This document shows, one piece after another, positions 54,302 to 63,363 of a stretch of 64,000 nucleotides of DNA. The notes beneath the pieces are model-generated. The model searched no databases, was not told the DNA's origin, and saw nothing but the letters and a program-made list of their open reading frames with translations. The position numbers and the translations under genes are program-made. Position 1 is the stretch's first letter; each line of letters starts with the position of its first letter. Origin of the DNA: ZC4RG29 sp964521255 (GTDB lineage: Bacteria; Bacteroidota; Bacteroidia; Cytophagales; Cyclobacteriaceae); NCBI GenBank assembly GCA_964521255.1, contig CAZFRM010000002.1, positions 186,001 to 250,000 of the forward strand. Reading direction: 5' to 3'.

Positions 54302-54477
54302 AGCGCAGTTTTTTAGAGGTGAATTTTTTTTAAACTATATGTGAAATTACTTCTTAATTGCTAATGAAGGTTTGTTTATAGATTAAAAAATAGAAATGAT
54401 TTATTAGTTCAGATGTTATGACGGCTATTTTATTTCAATGAGCTGGGAAATATTCTCCATACCACATATTATATCCT

Positions 54478-55256
54478 TCACTTCTTTTTCTTTATACTAC
54501 CTAACCAGAGCAAAGCCTCAGTAAAAAATCTGTTCTGTTCCTCCGAAGCAAAAGAAGATGATAAAGTTTTGTTAGTGCCACCGTCATAGTCAATGTCATT
54601 GTGACCCCTGTTGACGTAAAGCATGTTATAGTTCGTGTTAGTCCAGGCTACAGGGTAGTAGCCATTATACCATGAAGAATTTTAATGTCAGGCTTTTTAC
54701 GCAGATCATATTCCCAACAATACCATTCACTGGTTGCTGAACGAAATGTTAAAGGCAGGTTTTTTGTTGATGGATGTTTACGATCTTCAACACGTAGCAC
54801 GGCCGGTGTTGGTCGCCAGGTGTTGCATTGGTACTGGCCCGCTCCAATAAAATCGTTGTGGTACCAATCCCAGTTTTGGGGATAATCCGAAGGTGTGAGC
54901 GCAAATCCGGCGAAATGAAATCCCATCCACGCGCCACCATTTTTCATATAGTGTTCAAAAGCCTGCCGCTGTTCGGGCGCTTCAGGTCGTGTATCCAGAA
55001 AAAATACGACTTGAAAATGAGAGAGGAATTCTGCATTGAGATTACTCCAGTCATTCGTTGAGTCGTATGTAAAGTTATATTCCCTGGCAATTTCCGTAAA
55101 CCATTTATGTGCTTCATGTACAAAACTGATGTGAGCCTGATCCTGTTTTGCCGTGTAAAAGGAAATTACTTTAAACCTCGTTTTGTCTTCGCTTTGAGCA
55201 AGCGTGTTCAGTGCCGCTGACAAAACAGAAATAAGGATTATGATTTTGAATTTCAT
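54478..55256 (-). pseudogene. ThuA-domain protein, broken by a frameshift and deletion
   Basis: The frame from 55256 encodes a signal peptide and a ThuA (glutamine amidotransferase-like) domain: VVFFLDTRPEAPEQRQAFEHYMKNGGAWMGFHFAGFAL, then LPLTFRSATSEWYCWEYDL. It runs out of frame after KKPDIKIL and stops at 54648. The C-terminus of the family continues in another frame of the same strand, NGYYPVAWTNTNYNMLYVNR and GHNDIDYDGGT, to a stop at 54478-54480. The usual 25 or so residues between these parts are missing. Either a real deletion or an assembly error. Confidence 0.82.
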
Positions 55257-55489
55257 GACAGACCAAAGATAAAAGAGATAGCATATTTCAGAGGTTCAAT
55301 GCGAAATACTTTAGTATAGTTTTCTGCCCGCAATCGAACACCCTTGATCATAAACGAACTCATAGTTTATAGGTGAACCCCAAAATAACTGGAAAATGCT
55401 CTGTTATATACAGAAATGAAGATAGGCATGGAATTCGTAATTCGGCATTTGGCAAGAAGTGTTTCCTGCCAATTGAAACTTTCAAGATT

Positions 55490-57898
55490 ATGCTTAAGAA
55501 TTATTTTAAAACCGCTCTCCGCATCATGCTTCGGCAGAAGGCGTACTCGGCAATCAACATCATTGGCTTGAGTATAGGAATTGCGGCCACCCTCATCATC
55601 ATCGTATATGTGGTTGATGAATTTAGTTATGACAAACTGCACACAGATGCAAACCGCATTTACCGTGTTGGTTTTTCCGGGCGCTTCCAGGGAAATGAAT
55701 TTGTTGCTGCTGTTACTTCCGCTCCCATGGCGGAAGTGATGCAACGAGAAATCCCGGATGTAGCCGAAGTTGTGCGCTTCGGTCTCTGGCGCACCATGCC
55801 TATTAATGTAGGTGAAAAAGCATTCACTGAAAAAAATGTGCTTGTCGCAGATTCCAATTTTTTTAAATTTTTCTCTTTCCCGGTTGTGGAAGGTAATGTG
55901 AATTCTTTTCTGAAAGGAACAAATAAAGCGGTCATCACTGAGTCGGTAGCGAAGCGTTACTTTGGTGAAGAAAATCCTGTTGGTAAAATCCTGTTGCGTG
56001 GTGCAGAGAAAACAGCAACGGAAGTGACCGGCGTTGTGAAAGATGCACCCTACAATTCACACATTCCATTTGATATTATTCTCTCCGGAGAATCATGGAA
56101 CTATATGACAGATCCGCAATGGGTTTCTAACAATCTATACACTTACTTTAAACTTCAACCCAATGGAAACATTGAAAATGTGAAGACACAACTGAACATC
56201 ATGGTTGAAAAATATATGGGAGCCCAACTTGAACAGATTATAGGAATGACGTTTGAGGAGTTCAAAAAACAAGGAAGTCATGTGGGTCTCTTCGTTCAGC
56301 CTATGCTTGACATTCACCTGACGTCAAACCTGCATGAAGAACTAACATCAAACGGAAACATTCAATACCTCTACATTTTCGGTGCCATCGCCGCCTTCAT
56401 TATTCTTATTGCCTGTATCAACTTTATGAATTTGTCAACAGCACGTTCTGCCAATCGTGCAAAAGAAGTTGGTGTGCGCAAAACTATTGGAGCATTACGC
56501 GAAAGGCTCATCTTCCAGTTTTTATCGGAGTCTGTGATCTACAGTTTTCTTTCTACATTGATTGCTTTAGCCATCATCGGTGTATCACTAGATACATTCA
56601 ACTTATTATCAGGCAAGCAACTGAGCTTTTCCATTTTCACTGATCCATTTATCATTGGCGGTATCATTTTGTTTTCTATTATCATCGGACTGATTGCAGG
56701 AAGTTACCCGGCTTTTTATCTCACCGCATTCAAGCCTACGGAAGTATTGAAAGGTAAGATCAGGGCAGGTTTCAAAAATTCAACTTTGCGAAATGTGCTG
56801 GTGGTCGTTCAGTTTATTATTTCCATAGCATTGATCTTTGGCAGTCTTGTGGTGTATCGTCAACTCAAATACATGCAGGAAAAAAATCTTGGTTTTGAAA
56901 AAGAAAATGTCGTTGACCTTTTGCATGCTTTTTCACTTGGCAACAATGCGCAGGCCTTCAAAAACGAATTACTTGCCAATCCTGCTTTTAAGGGTGCAAG
57001 CTTTTCTAACAACCTTCCTCCGAATATTAATTGGAACAGCGCCTACCGTAAAGGAGGCTCTGATCAGGACTTCCTCCTTTCTGTTTACCAGATGGACCAC
57101 GATCATTTGGCTACTATGGGTTATGAAATGATAGAAGGCAGGTTCTTCTCGCGTGAATTTAAAAGCGATTCGGCAGCCGTCATACTTAATCAAACTGCCT
57201 ATGATCTAATGGGTTTTGAAAATCTCGACGAAGCAGAAATTTTAACATACAATACCGACAAGCCTACACCTTTGAAGGTGATTGGTGTGATGAAAGATTT
57301 TAACTTCAGAAGCCTGAAAGAAAACGTAAAGCCAATGTGTATCCTCTTGGGACAGGAGCCGAATTATGAAATGGCCATTCGACTTGCACCCGGCAACACA
57401 CAAAAACAAATTGCCGAGCTTGAAGCAATCTTTAAAAAATATGCCAATGGTGCACCCTTCGAATATACTTTCCTCGATCAAAACTTTGATTTGCAGTTTC
57501 GTGCCGAACAGCGTTTGAGTAAAATCATTCTCATCTTTACTGTACTGGCTATTGGTATTGCCTGTCTCGGTTTATTCGGATTGGCTGCTTACACTGCGGA
57601 ACAACGCGCAAAAGAAATAAGCATTCGCAAAGTAATGGGAGCATCCGTAAACCAGGTAATGGTTTTGATGTCGAAAGATTTTATGATCCTCGTGAGCGTG
57701 GCGTTTGTCATTGCCTCGCCGCTTGCGTGGTACTTTACCAATAAGTGGCTGGAAGGTTTTGCCAACAGGATTACTATTGATGTTTCGGCAATTTTGTTGT
57801 CGGGCGTAACAGCGATGGTTATTGCTTTGCTGACGATCAGTTTTCAATCGGTTAAGGCGGCAAGAGAGAATCCGGTTAAGGCGATGAGAAGCGAGTAG
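55490..57898 (+). CDS. MacB/FtsX-type ABC transporter permease
   Basis: 802 residues from ATG 55490 (MLKNYFKTALRIMLRQKAYS is the family start). Two copies of a MacB-like periplasmic domain and FtsX domain are arranged as in the protein at 12342: IINIIGLSIGIAATLIIIVYVV, NRAKEVGVRKTIGALRERLIFQFL, QRAKEISIRKVMGAS, ending in ENPVKAMRSE. The two proteins are paralogues. No ATPase gene is near, so the ATPase would be encoded elsewhere. Confidence 0.92.
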   Translation: MLKNYFKTALRIMLRQKAYSAINIIGLSIGIAATLIIIVYVVDEFSYDKLHTDANRIYRVGFSGRFQGNEFVAAVTSAPMAEVMQREIPDVAEVVRFGLWRTMPINVGEKAFTEKNVLVADSNFFKFFSFPVVEGNVNSFLKGTNKAVITESVAKRYFGEENPVGKILLRGAEKTATEVTGVVKDAPYNSHIPFDIILSGESWNYMTDPQWVSNNLYTYFKLQPNGNIENVKTQLNIMVEKYMGAQLEQIIGMTFEEFKKQGSHVGLFVQPMLDIHLTSNLHEELTSNGNIQYLYIFGAIAAFIILIACINFMNLSTARSANRAKEVGVRKTIGALRERLIFQFLSESVIYSFLSTLIALAIIGVSLDTFNLLSGKQLSFSIFTDPFIIGGIILFSIIIGLIAGSYPAFYLTAFKPTEVLKGKIRAGFKNSTLRNVLVVVQFIISIALIFGSLVVYRQLKYMQEKNLGFEKENVVDLLHAFSLGNNAQAFKNELLANPAFKGASFSNNLPPNINWNSAYRKGGSDQDFLLSVYQMDHDHLATMGYEMIEGRFFSREFKSDSAAVILNQTAYDLMGFENLDEAEILTYNTDKPTPLKVIGVMKDFNFRSLKENVKPMCILLGQEPNYEMAIRLAPGNTQKQIAELEAIFKKYANGAPFEYTFLDQNFDLQFRAEQRLSKIILIFTVLAIGIACLGLFGLAAYTAEQRAKEISIRKVMGASVNQVMVLMSKDFMILVSVAFVIASPLAWYFTNKWLEGFANRITIDVSAILLSGVTAMVIALLTISFQSVKAARENPVKAMRSE

Positions 57899-57900
57899 CT

Positions 57901-57975
57901 CTACCCCTAAATCCCCTAAAGGGGACTTAAAAAATGCTCTTGCAGTTAAGTCCCCTTTAGGGGATTTAGGGGTAG
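57901..57975. repeat. Perfect 30-bp inverted repeat overlapping a gene end
   Basis: 57901-57930 (beginning CTACCCCTAAATCCCC) is the exact reverse complement of 57946-57975, with a 15-base loop. It serves as hairpin between two convergent genes and encodes the last nine residues and the stop codon of the MtfA-like gene. Confidence 0.9.
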
Positions 57976-58788
57976 TTGAAGTGGATTTTGTTTCAGAAGA
58001 TCGCACAACAATTTAAATAAGTCAGCGTGATAGTTTTTAAAGTCCACGGGTTTCTCGAAAAAATTCTCAACAGCTACGGCAAAAAATTCATAATCATTCG
58101 TGGCGGCATACTTTCTAAAAAGGGATTCTTCGCCATTATTTATCCGGTGCATTTCAATCCTTCCGTGACGGATAAATCCATGGAATGCATCATAGTCAAA
58201 AAAATTATACTCTTCATTTTTAATCGAGTCTACAATTTTTAATGCATGTGCCATCTCATGTAAACCGAGGTTTCTTCCGTCACTGTGATGCATGTAACCA
58301 TCCAACAAACTTTTCCATGAAAGCACAATAAGACCGCGGGTATTGACTTCCCCCTTATGATAGCGTTGCGTAATGGTTGAATAATAATCATCCGGATAAA
58401 CGAGTATCCTATAGAAATGTAGAAAATAAATACCGGGCAAGCCAAACGTAATTTGAATTGCAGAAGCGCTGATGAGCGTCTTCATTTCCAGCGTCACTTC
58501 TTTTAGTCCGCCGCGGGGAATAAATTCTTTCATGTCCATGAACTTCTGCACTCTTTTTTCAAAGAGCAATTTGTCCGTTTCATTAAGGGATTGATAATAC
58601 CTGAAGTTTGCCTGGAGGAATGCTTTTGATTTCGCATTCAGTTTCCGGAAGATGAGGTGACGGTTGATGTAGTCTTTGAAGAAGTAATTTATAACGGCTC
58701 TGATTACCTGATAAGATTCATATACAATCTTGCCAACAATAAATACAATGAAGAGAATAAGAAGAAGATTTGGAATAATGTTATTCAA
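57946..58788 (-). CDS. MtfA-like zinc metallopeptidase
   Basis: 280 residues, start TTG at 58786-58788; no ATG lies near. A hydrophobic N-terminus (IIPNLLLILFIVFIVGKIVYES) is followed by the conserved peptidase part with VLSWKSLLDG and the zinc site GLHEMAHALKI; E. coli MtfA has a corresponding HEFAH. MtfA is an aminopeptidase that binds the glucose repressor Mlc. Here the membrane anchor is unusual. The last residues (LPLNPLKGT) and stop come from a palindromic repeat. Confidence 0.85.
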   Translation of the reverse strand: MNNIIPNLLLILFIVFIVGKIVYESYQVIRAVINYFFKDYINRHLIFRKLNAKSKAFLQANFRYYQSLNETDKLLFEKRVQKFMDMKEFIPRGGLKEVTLEMKTLISASAIQITFGLPGIYFLHFYRILVYPDDYYSTITQRYHKGEVNTRGLIVLSWKSLLDGYMHHSDGRNLGLHEMAHALKIVDSIKNEEYNFFDYDAFHGFIRHGRIEMHRINNGEESLFRKYAATNDYEFFAVAVENFFEKPVDFKNYHADLFKLLCDLLKQNPLQLPLNPLKGT

Positions 58789-58916
58789 TGTATTGCTTGA
58801 TTTACCGGCTATTTATAACAGACTATGAATAAAGGTAATCGACTAAGTTGAGAACCCGGAAGCCTGAAGTCAGAAAGACATTAAACTCTTATTTTTGGAA
58901 CTTCCGACTTTCAGAC

Positions 58917-60059
58917 TTAATTAAGCGATTTCCTATACCTGAAAAACAACTGCGAAATCGGAATCATCATTAATCCGGAAAGAGCAAAAATTATAAATGC
59001 AAAACGCAAATTAGATGCATGCGCAATGTAGCCTATTAAGGGAGGGCCAATGAATGTTCCTGCTATTCCATAAGTAGCAATTAACGATATCGCCATGCCA
59101 GGTGAATACTTTCGCGAACCGGACGCCAATGTAAAAGTCATAGGAACAATCGCAGCGGTTCCAAATCCGACAAGACAAAAGCCAGCCATGGAAGTCCAGA
59201 ACCCGGGAAAAATTACGGCGAGTGCAATACCACTAAAAATAAACAGCGCACTGACTGCAAACATCTTTGGCATACCAATATTTTCAATGATCCCATCACA
59301 AACAAACCGCGATAAGGCCATGCAAATCATAAATGTAAGGTAGCCCAATGTGAATAGCTCTTCCTTTACTACTTCCCTGAAAAATATTCCGCTCCAATCG
59401 AACATGCCTCCTTCACAGATGGAAGCCAAAAAAATGAGCAAACCTAAATAAACAATGTAGGGATCAGGCTTGCCTATGGAGAGCTTATTGCCCGAAGCGG
59501 AGCGGTCACTATGAAGAAGAAAGCGATATGAAAGTAATGCTGTGATAATGGTTATTATTGAAACGATAAGAAAGTGAATACCCATGCCTGTATTTAATGC
59601 TACGAGCAACGTTGAGAATCCAACGCCTGCAATTCCACCGGTACTCCACAATCCATGAAAGGAGCCGTTGATTCCCTTATCAAATTTTTTTTGAAGCGTA
59701 ACCGCTTGCGTGTTTAAAGCGATGTTGAGTATCCGCATGCTGAAAGAAAATACACATAAAGAAGCAACTAACATGAATTGAGTTGTAGCAAACCCGACTG
59801 AAGTGAGGGCTAATGCCAGCACCATAAAACCGAAGAGCAAAGGCTTTCTACTTTCATGTTTTGAAACCAGCCAACCTGAAACGGGCAAGCCGATCAATGA
59901 ACTGATGGGCATAAAGAGAAGGATTGTGCCCAACTCAGCTTCGTTAAAATCAAAAAAAGTTTTAATGGTGGGAATTCTCGATGCCCACGAGGAAAAGCAA
60001 AATCCTGAAAGAAAGAAAAATATACTAAGCGATACCCGCTGCTTGTGCTTAAGATCCAT
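58917..60059 (-). CDS. Major facilitator superfamily transporter
   Basis: 380 residues from the ATG at 60057-60059. Twelve membrane segments, with FFFLSGFCFSSWASRIPTIKTFFDFNEAELG at the start and SGWLVSKHESRKPLL as the loop 2-3 signature. The wording fits the group of fucose-permease-like or YbjJ-like MFS proteins. The substrate is unknown. Confidence 0.9.
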   Translation of the reverse strand: MDLKHKQRVSLSIFFFLSGFCFSSWASRIPTIKTFFDFNEAELGTILLFMPISSLIGLPVSGWLVSKHESRKPLLFGFMVLALALTSVGFATTQFMLVASLCVFSFSMRILNIALNTQAVTLQKKFDKGINGSFHGLWSTGGIAGVGFSTLLVALNTGMGIHFLIVSIITIITALLSYRFLLHSDRSASGNKLSIGKPDPYIVYLGLLIFLASICEGGMFDWSGIFFREVVKEELFTLGYLTFMICMALSRFVCDGIIENIGMPKMFAVSALFIFSGIALAVIFPGFWTSMAGFCLVGFGTAAIVPMTFTLASGSRKYSPGMAISLIATYGIAGTFIGPPLIGYIAHASNLRFAFIIFALSGLMMIPISQLFFRYRKSLN

Positions 60060-60143
60060 TGGCAACCCAAACTCGGGTGCAAATATCAGGGTAAAAGAAT
60101 GAAAAATAGTTACCTACGGAAAATACTTTCGTAATACTGAGAA

Positions 60144-61343
60144 CTATTGATTGCTAAAACTTATGGGTTGCATCCACGCTACCTCAAACTCCCCCTCCTG
60201 AAATGGATTAGTTTTTATTTTATCCGAGATCACTTTAGCCCGTACAAAAAGAAAATCATCCGTAACGGAAAAGCTGGCTTCTGTTCCTGATATTTCTTTC
60301 AAGAGATGTGATTCCGTTTCACCTTTCTTTACTCCTGTGAATTGTGTTTTATAATTCACACCATCTTCTGATGCAACTTTTATCCTGAGATTATTATCCT
60401 TAAAACTTGCTTCATCCAATTTCACACCTGAGGAAGCATAGAATGATCCTGCTTCCAGCGCTTGTATCAACGATTCGGGTGTAAGCGATTCAGCATATAC
60501 CATCACCCAACCTCTCCCTGCATTGCTATAGGCACTCCCAAACTGATGATAATTATGACTATCGTCTGTTGCGAGACCAAGTAACAAAGGCTGATTCCTG
60601 TTCGCATAAGCGATATTTATTTCGTCCCACATTTGTTCCGTTCCAATATGAATAGAGTCACCGTAATTATGAACCATCGGATGGCCGTTGTAAACTTCAA
60701 AGAACCTTTCTCCTTTAAGCGCGATTATGTCTTGAGCAGAAACAGCGAAATAGAAATTGGGATGATTGATGTGTGGAAACATAAGAGTTCCCGTTTCATT
60801 GCGTTGTTTTAAGACAGCATCAATGTTGCGTTGAAGTACGTCAGCAACACTTTGACCACCTTGTGGCGGAATAAGTTCCTTAACGTTGGTGGCATTTATA
60901 TGAATCGGTTTATCACCAAACCTGTCCGTAATTTCTTCCGACTGAATGATGAGAAAATTTTCATCTTCGAATAAGGGCTTGTACTCCGCGTAAGTCTTAA
61001 GAAGAACATGTGTACGCCCGGAATCAACTCTATACTTTACCCAATCTTCACCATACTTATTTAAATAATTTTGAAAAGCATCTTCGTATAGTTTGCTCTT
61101 CGTTACTTTAATCCACTTTTCACCTTCGGCAAGAATGTTATGATCAGACAAAGCAACGAAATCATAATCGTGCGACTTATACCAATCCATGATCATCTCC
61201 GGGTATTCATCACCATCGCTCCAGCAAGAGTGTGTGTGAAGATTTCCCTTATACCACTTCTTTTCAGATTTGCTTTCGTCTTTGCATGAAATAAAAGTGG
61301 CGGTCAGAATCAATAAGATGATCAGTGAGCAATTTGTTCTCAT
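60144..61343 (-). CDS. PHP-domain lipoprotein
   Basis: 399 residues. Signal peptide with lipobox TFISC. The PHP metal sites are visible: NLHTHSCWSDGD near residue 35, YDFVALSDHN near 60, HIN in MFPHINHPN, and GLATDDSH near 260. PHP proteins hydrolyse phosphoesters; secreted members of Bacteroidota are of unknown substrate. The C-terminal 100 residues are a beta domain. Confidence 0.88.
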   Translation of the reverse strand: MRTNCSLIILLILTATFISCKDESKSEKKWYKGNLHTHSCWSDGDEYPEMIMDWYKSHDYDFVALSDHNILAEGEKWIKVTKSKLYEDAFQNYLNKYGEDWVKYRVDSGRTHVLLKTYAEYKPLFEDENFLIIQSEEITDRFGDKPIHINATNVKELIPPQGGQSVADVLQRNIDAVLKQRNETGTLMFPHINHPNFYFAVSAQDIIALKGERFFEVYNGHPMVHNYGDSIHIGTEQMWDEINIAYANRNQPLLLGLATDDSHNYHQFGSAYSNAGRGWVMVYAESLTPESLIQALEAGSFYASSGVKLDEASFKDNNLRIKVASEDGVNYKTQFTGVKKGETESHLLKEISGTEASFSVTDDFLFVRAKVISDKIKTNPFQEGEFEVAWMQPISFSNQ

Positions 61344-61519
61344 ATCAATAAACTTTGCAAGACAAGATAACCATCCTCAAAAAAATACAACCTTGTTAGT
61401 CATGATTTAATTGATAATTAAAATGATCGCTGATAAATTTCACATCCATACAAATAACAATACTTCACAACGGATAAATTTTCCATTATATTAAGGTCAT
61501 TAACTTAAGTCTGCCAAAA

Positions 61520-62857
61520 ATGAAAAGAAGAAATTTTATTAAAAGTGCCGGAACCCTCATGACAAGTGGTCTCTTGCTTGATGCCGGAATTCTTTCATCC
61601 GCCTGTATGTCAGCGAACGACAAAATCAATATCGGCGTGATCGGATGCAATGGAATGGGCTGGTCAAATGTGAATTCATTAATAAAGATGGGTGATGTGG
61701 ACTTAATTGGTATTTGTGATGTCGACCAAAATGTAAATCAAAAACGGCTGGATGATTATGGAAAATTGAGAAGCAACAAACCAAAAACCTATACAGACTA
61801 TCGCGAGCTTCTGAACAATAAAGAAATTGATGCAGTCGTCATCGGCACGCCTGATCACTGGCATTGCAAAATAATGGTGGATGCTGTTAACGCAGGGAAG
61901 CATGTATATGTAGAAAAACCTGTAGCCAACAGTATTGCCGAATGTGACATTATGGTGGCGGCACAAAAGAAGACGGGAAAGATTGTGCAGGCAGGGCAAT
62001 GGCAGCGAAGCGGTCCGCATTACAGAAAAGCATTTGAAATTGTGAGATCAGGTGTACTTGGAAAAATCCGGCTTGTAAAGGTTTGGGCCTACCAGGGATG
62101 GATGAAACCCGTCCCGGTTTTAGCGGATACTGCACCTCCCGAAGGTGTTGATTATAAATTTTGGTTGGGACCTGCACCTACTCGTCCGTTTAATGCCAAT
62201 CGTTTTCACTTTAACTTCCGTTGGTTCTGGGATTATGCCGGAGGATTGATGACCGATTGGGGCGTTCATGAAATTGACATCGCTCTTTATGCTATGGGTG
62301 TATCAGCACCAGTTTCAGTAATGGCTACGGGTGGAAAACTTGCCTATCCTGATGATGCCTCTGAAACACCGGATACACTTCAAACTATTTTTCAATATGA
62401 AGACTTCAACATGCTATGGGAACATGCTACCGGCATTAATAGCGGACCTTATAACCGAACGGAGGGGATAGCCTTCATTGGCAACAATGGAACATTGGTT
62501 GTAAACCGCGGAGGTTATGAAGTAATTGTTGAGAAAGAAGCACGAGGATATGAGGCTTCAGGAAAAGGAAAAATGGAAAGCATTGAAGCTTATCAAAAAC
62601 CACCGGAGTTAAACTATCTTGATCTGCACACGCAAAATTTTATTGAGGCGATCAAGAAAAATAACCAGGGACTTTTAAACACACCCATTCATTCAGGAAG
62701 TGTTGCTGCTGTTAATGCACAAATGGGAAACATTGCTTTCAAGACAGGAACGAAAGTTTTCTGGGATGCAAAGGCAAATAAGTTTATTAACAATGCTGAT
62801 GCTAATAAATTAATTGCAGCAGAGTATCATAATGGGTGGAAGGTGCCGGTTGTGTGA
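61520..62857 (+). CDS. Secreted Gfo/Idh/MocA-family oxidoreductase
   Basis: 445 residues. The N-terminus has a twin-arginine type signal (KRRNFIKSAGTLMTSG). Then the NAD(P) fold KINIGVIGCNGMGWSNVNSL, the family motif VYVEKPVANS and the C-terminal domain with WDYAGGLMTDWGVHEIDIALYAMG, in which the catalytic His is part of VHEID. Such exported enzymes act on sugars. A partial sugar isomerase-like gene follows convergently. Confidence 0.9.
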   Translation: MKRRNFIKSAGTLMTSGLLLDAGILSSACMSANDKINIGVIGCNGMGWSNVNSLIKMGDVDLIGICDVDQNVNQKRLDDYGKLRSNKPKTYTDYRELLNNKEIDAVVIGTPDHWHCKIMVDAVNAGKHVYVEKPVANSIAECDIMVAAQKKTGKIVQAGQWQRSGPHYRKAFEIVRSGVLGKIRLVKVWAYQGWMKPVPVLADTAPPEGVDYKFWLGPAPTRPFNANRFHFNFRWFWDYAGGLMTDWGVHEIDIALYAMGVSAPVSVMATGGKLAYPDDASETPDTLQTIFQYEDFNMLWEHATGINSGPYNRTEGIAFIGNNGTLVVNRGGYEVIVEKEARGYEASGKGKMESIEAYQKPPELNYLDLHTQNFIEAIKKNNQGLLNTPIHSGSVAAVNAQMGNIAFKTGTKVFWDAKANKFINNADANKLIAAEYHNGWKVPVV

Positions 62858-63363
62858 AAAGGTCATTGGTAAATCAATGTCGTTGAATTAAGGAATCCGT
62901 AGTACGGAAACCAATGCATTCAGGAATCCGTGCAAACTACAAAACCTTCACCCATACGATTCCCCTTAACAAAGGAAGACGTAGGTTACAGCGTTGGAGG
63001 GTTAATAGCACACTCACCAGTTCCTGATGATTTCTTGCAGACTTTAAGTTTACGTTTGACAACCCCTCTAACGCACATGCAACGCCCCCCTTTTCTAAGG
63101 AGGACTTGTGTGAGCGTGAGTTGGGGGTGTGAGTTGCCACAATAATGTGGGCAGTTAATCAGTACAACAACCAAGGAAATCCTAAACTTTCTGGTGCTGA
63201 AGTGGCTTCTGTCGCAGTAGTGGCTGATTTGTATTTCTTAGTGTTTTGGTGTCTTTGTGGCAAAACAACTTTAATGCGCCACGAAGGCACAAAGACACAA
63301 AGTACTCAAAATGAAAAAACATTTTTTATACGTTGATCGATTGTGCGCTTGTCAATAGATGGA
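62858..63363. other. Intergenic region filled with repeats
   Basis: No gene supported. 62874-62893 is a terminal inverted repeat (TCAATGTCGTTGAATTAAGG, last base differing from M2), 62996-63152 the second copy of the 150-bp repeat, and 63246-63310 a CTTTGTGGC..GCCACGAAGGC palindrome. Confidence 0.7.
62874..63152. repeat. Degenerate ~150-bp repeat with left terminal repeat
   Basis: A left terminal repeat like that of element M2 lies at 62874-62893, and the inner part 62996-63152 matches 11957-12105. The right terminal repeat is missing. The copy at 11957 has the opposite half. Both look like decayed copies of one element. Confidence 0.65.
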
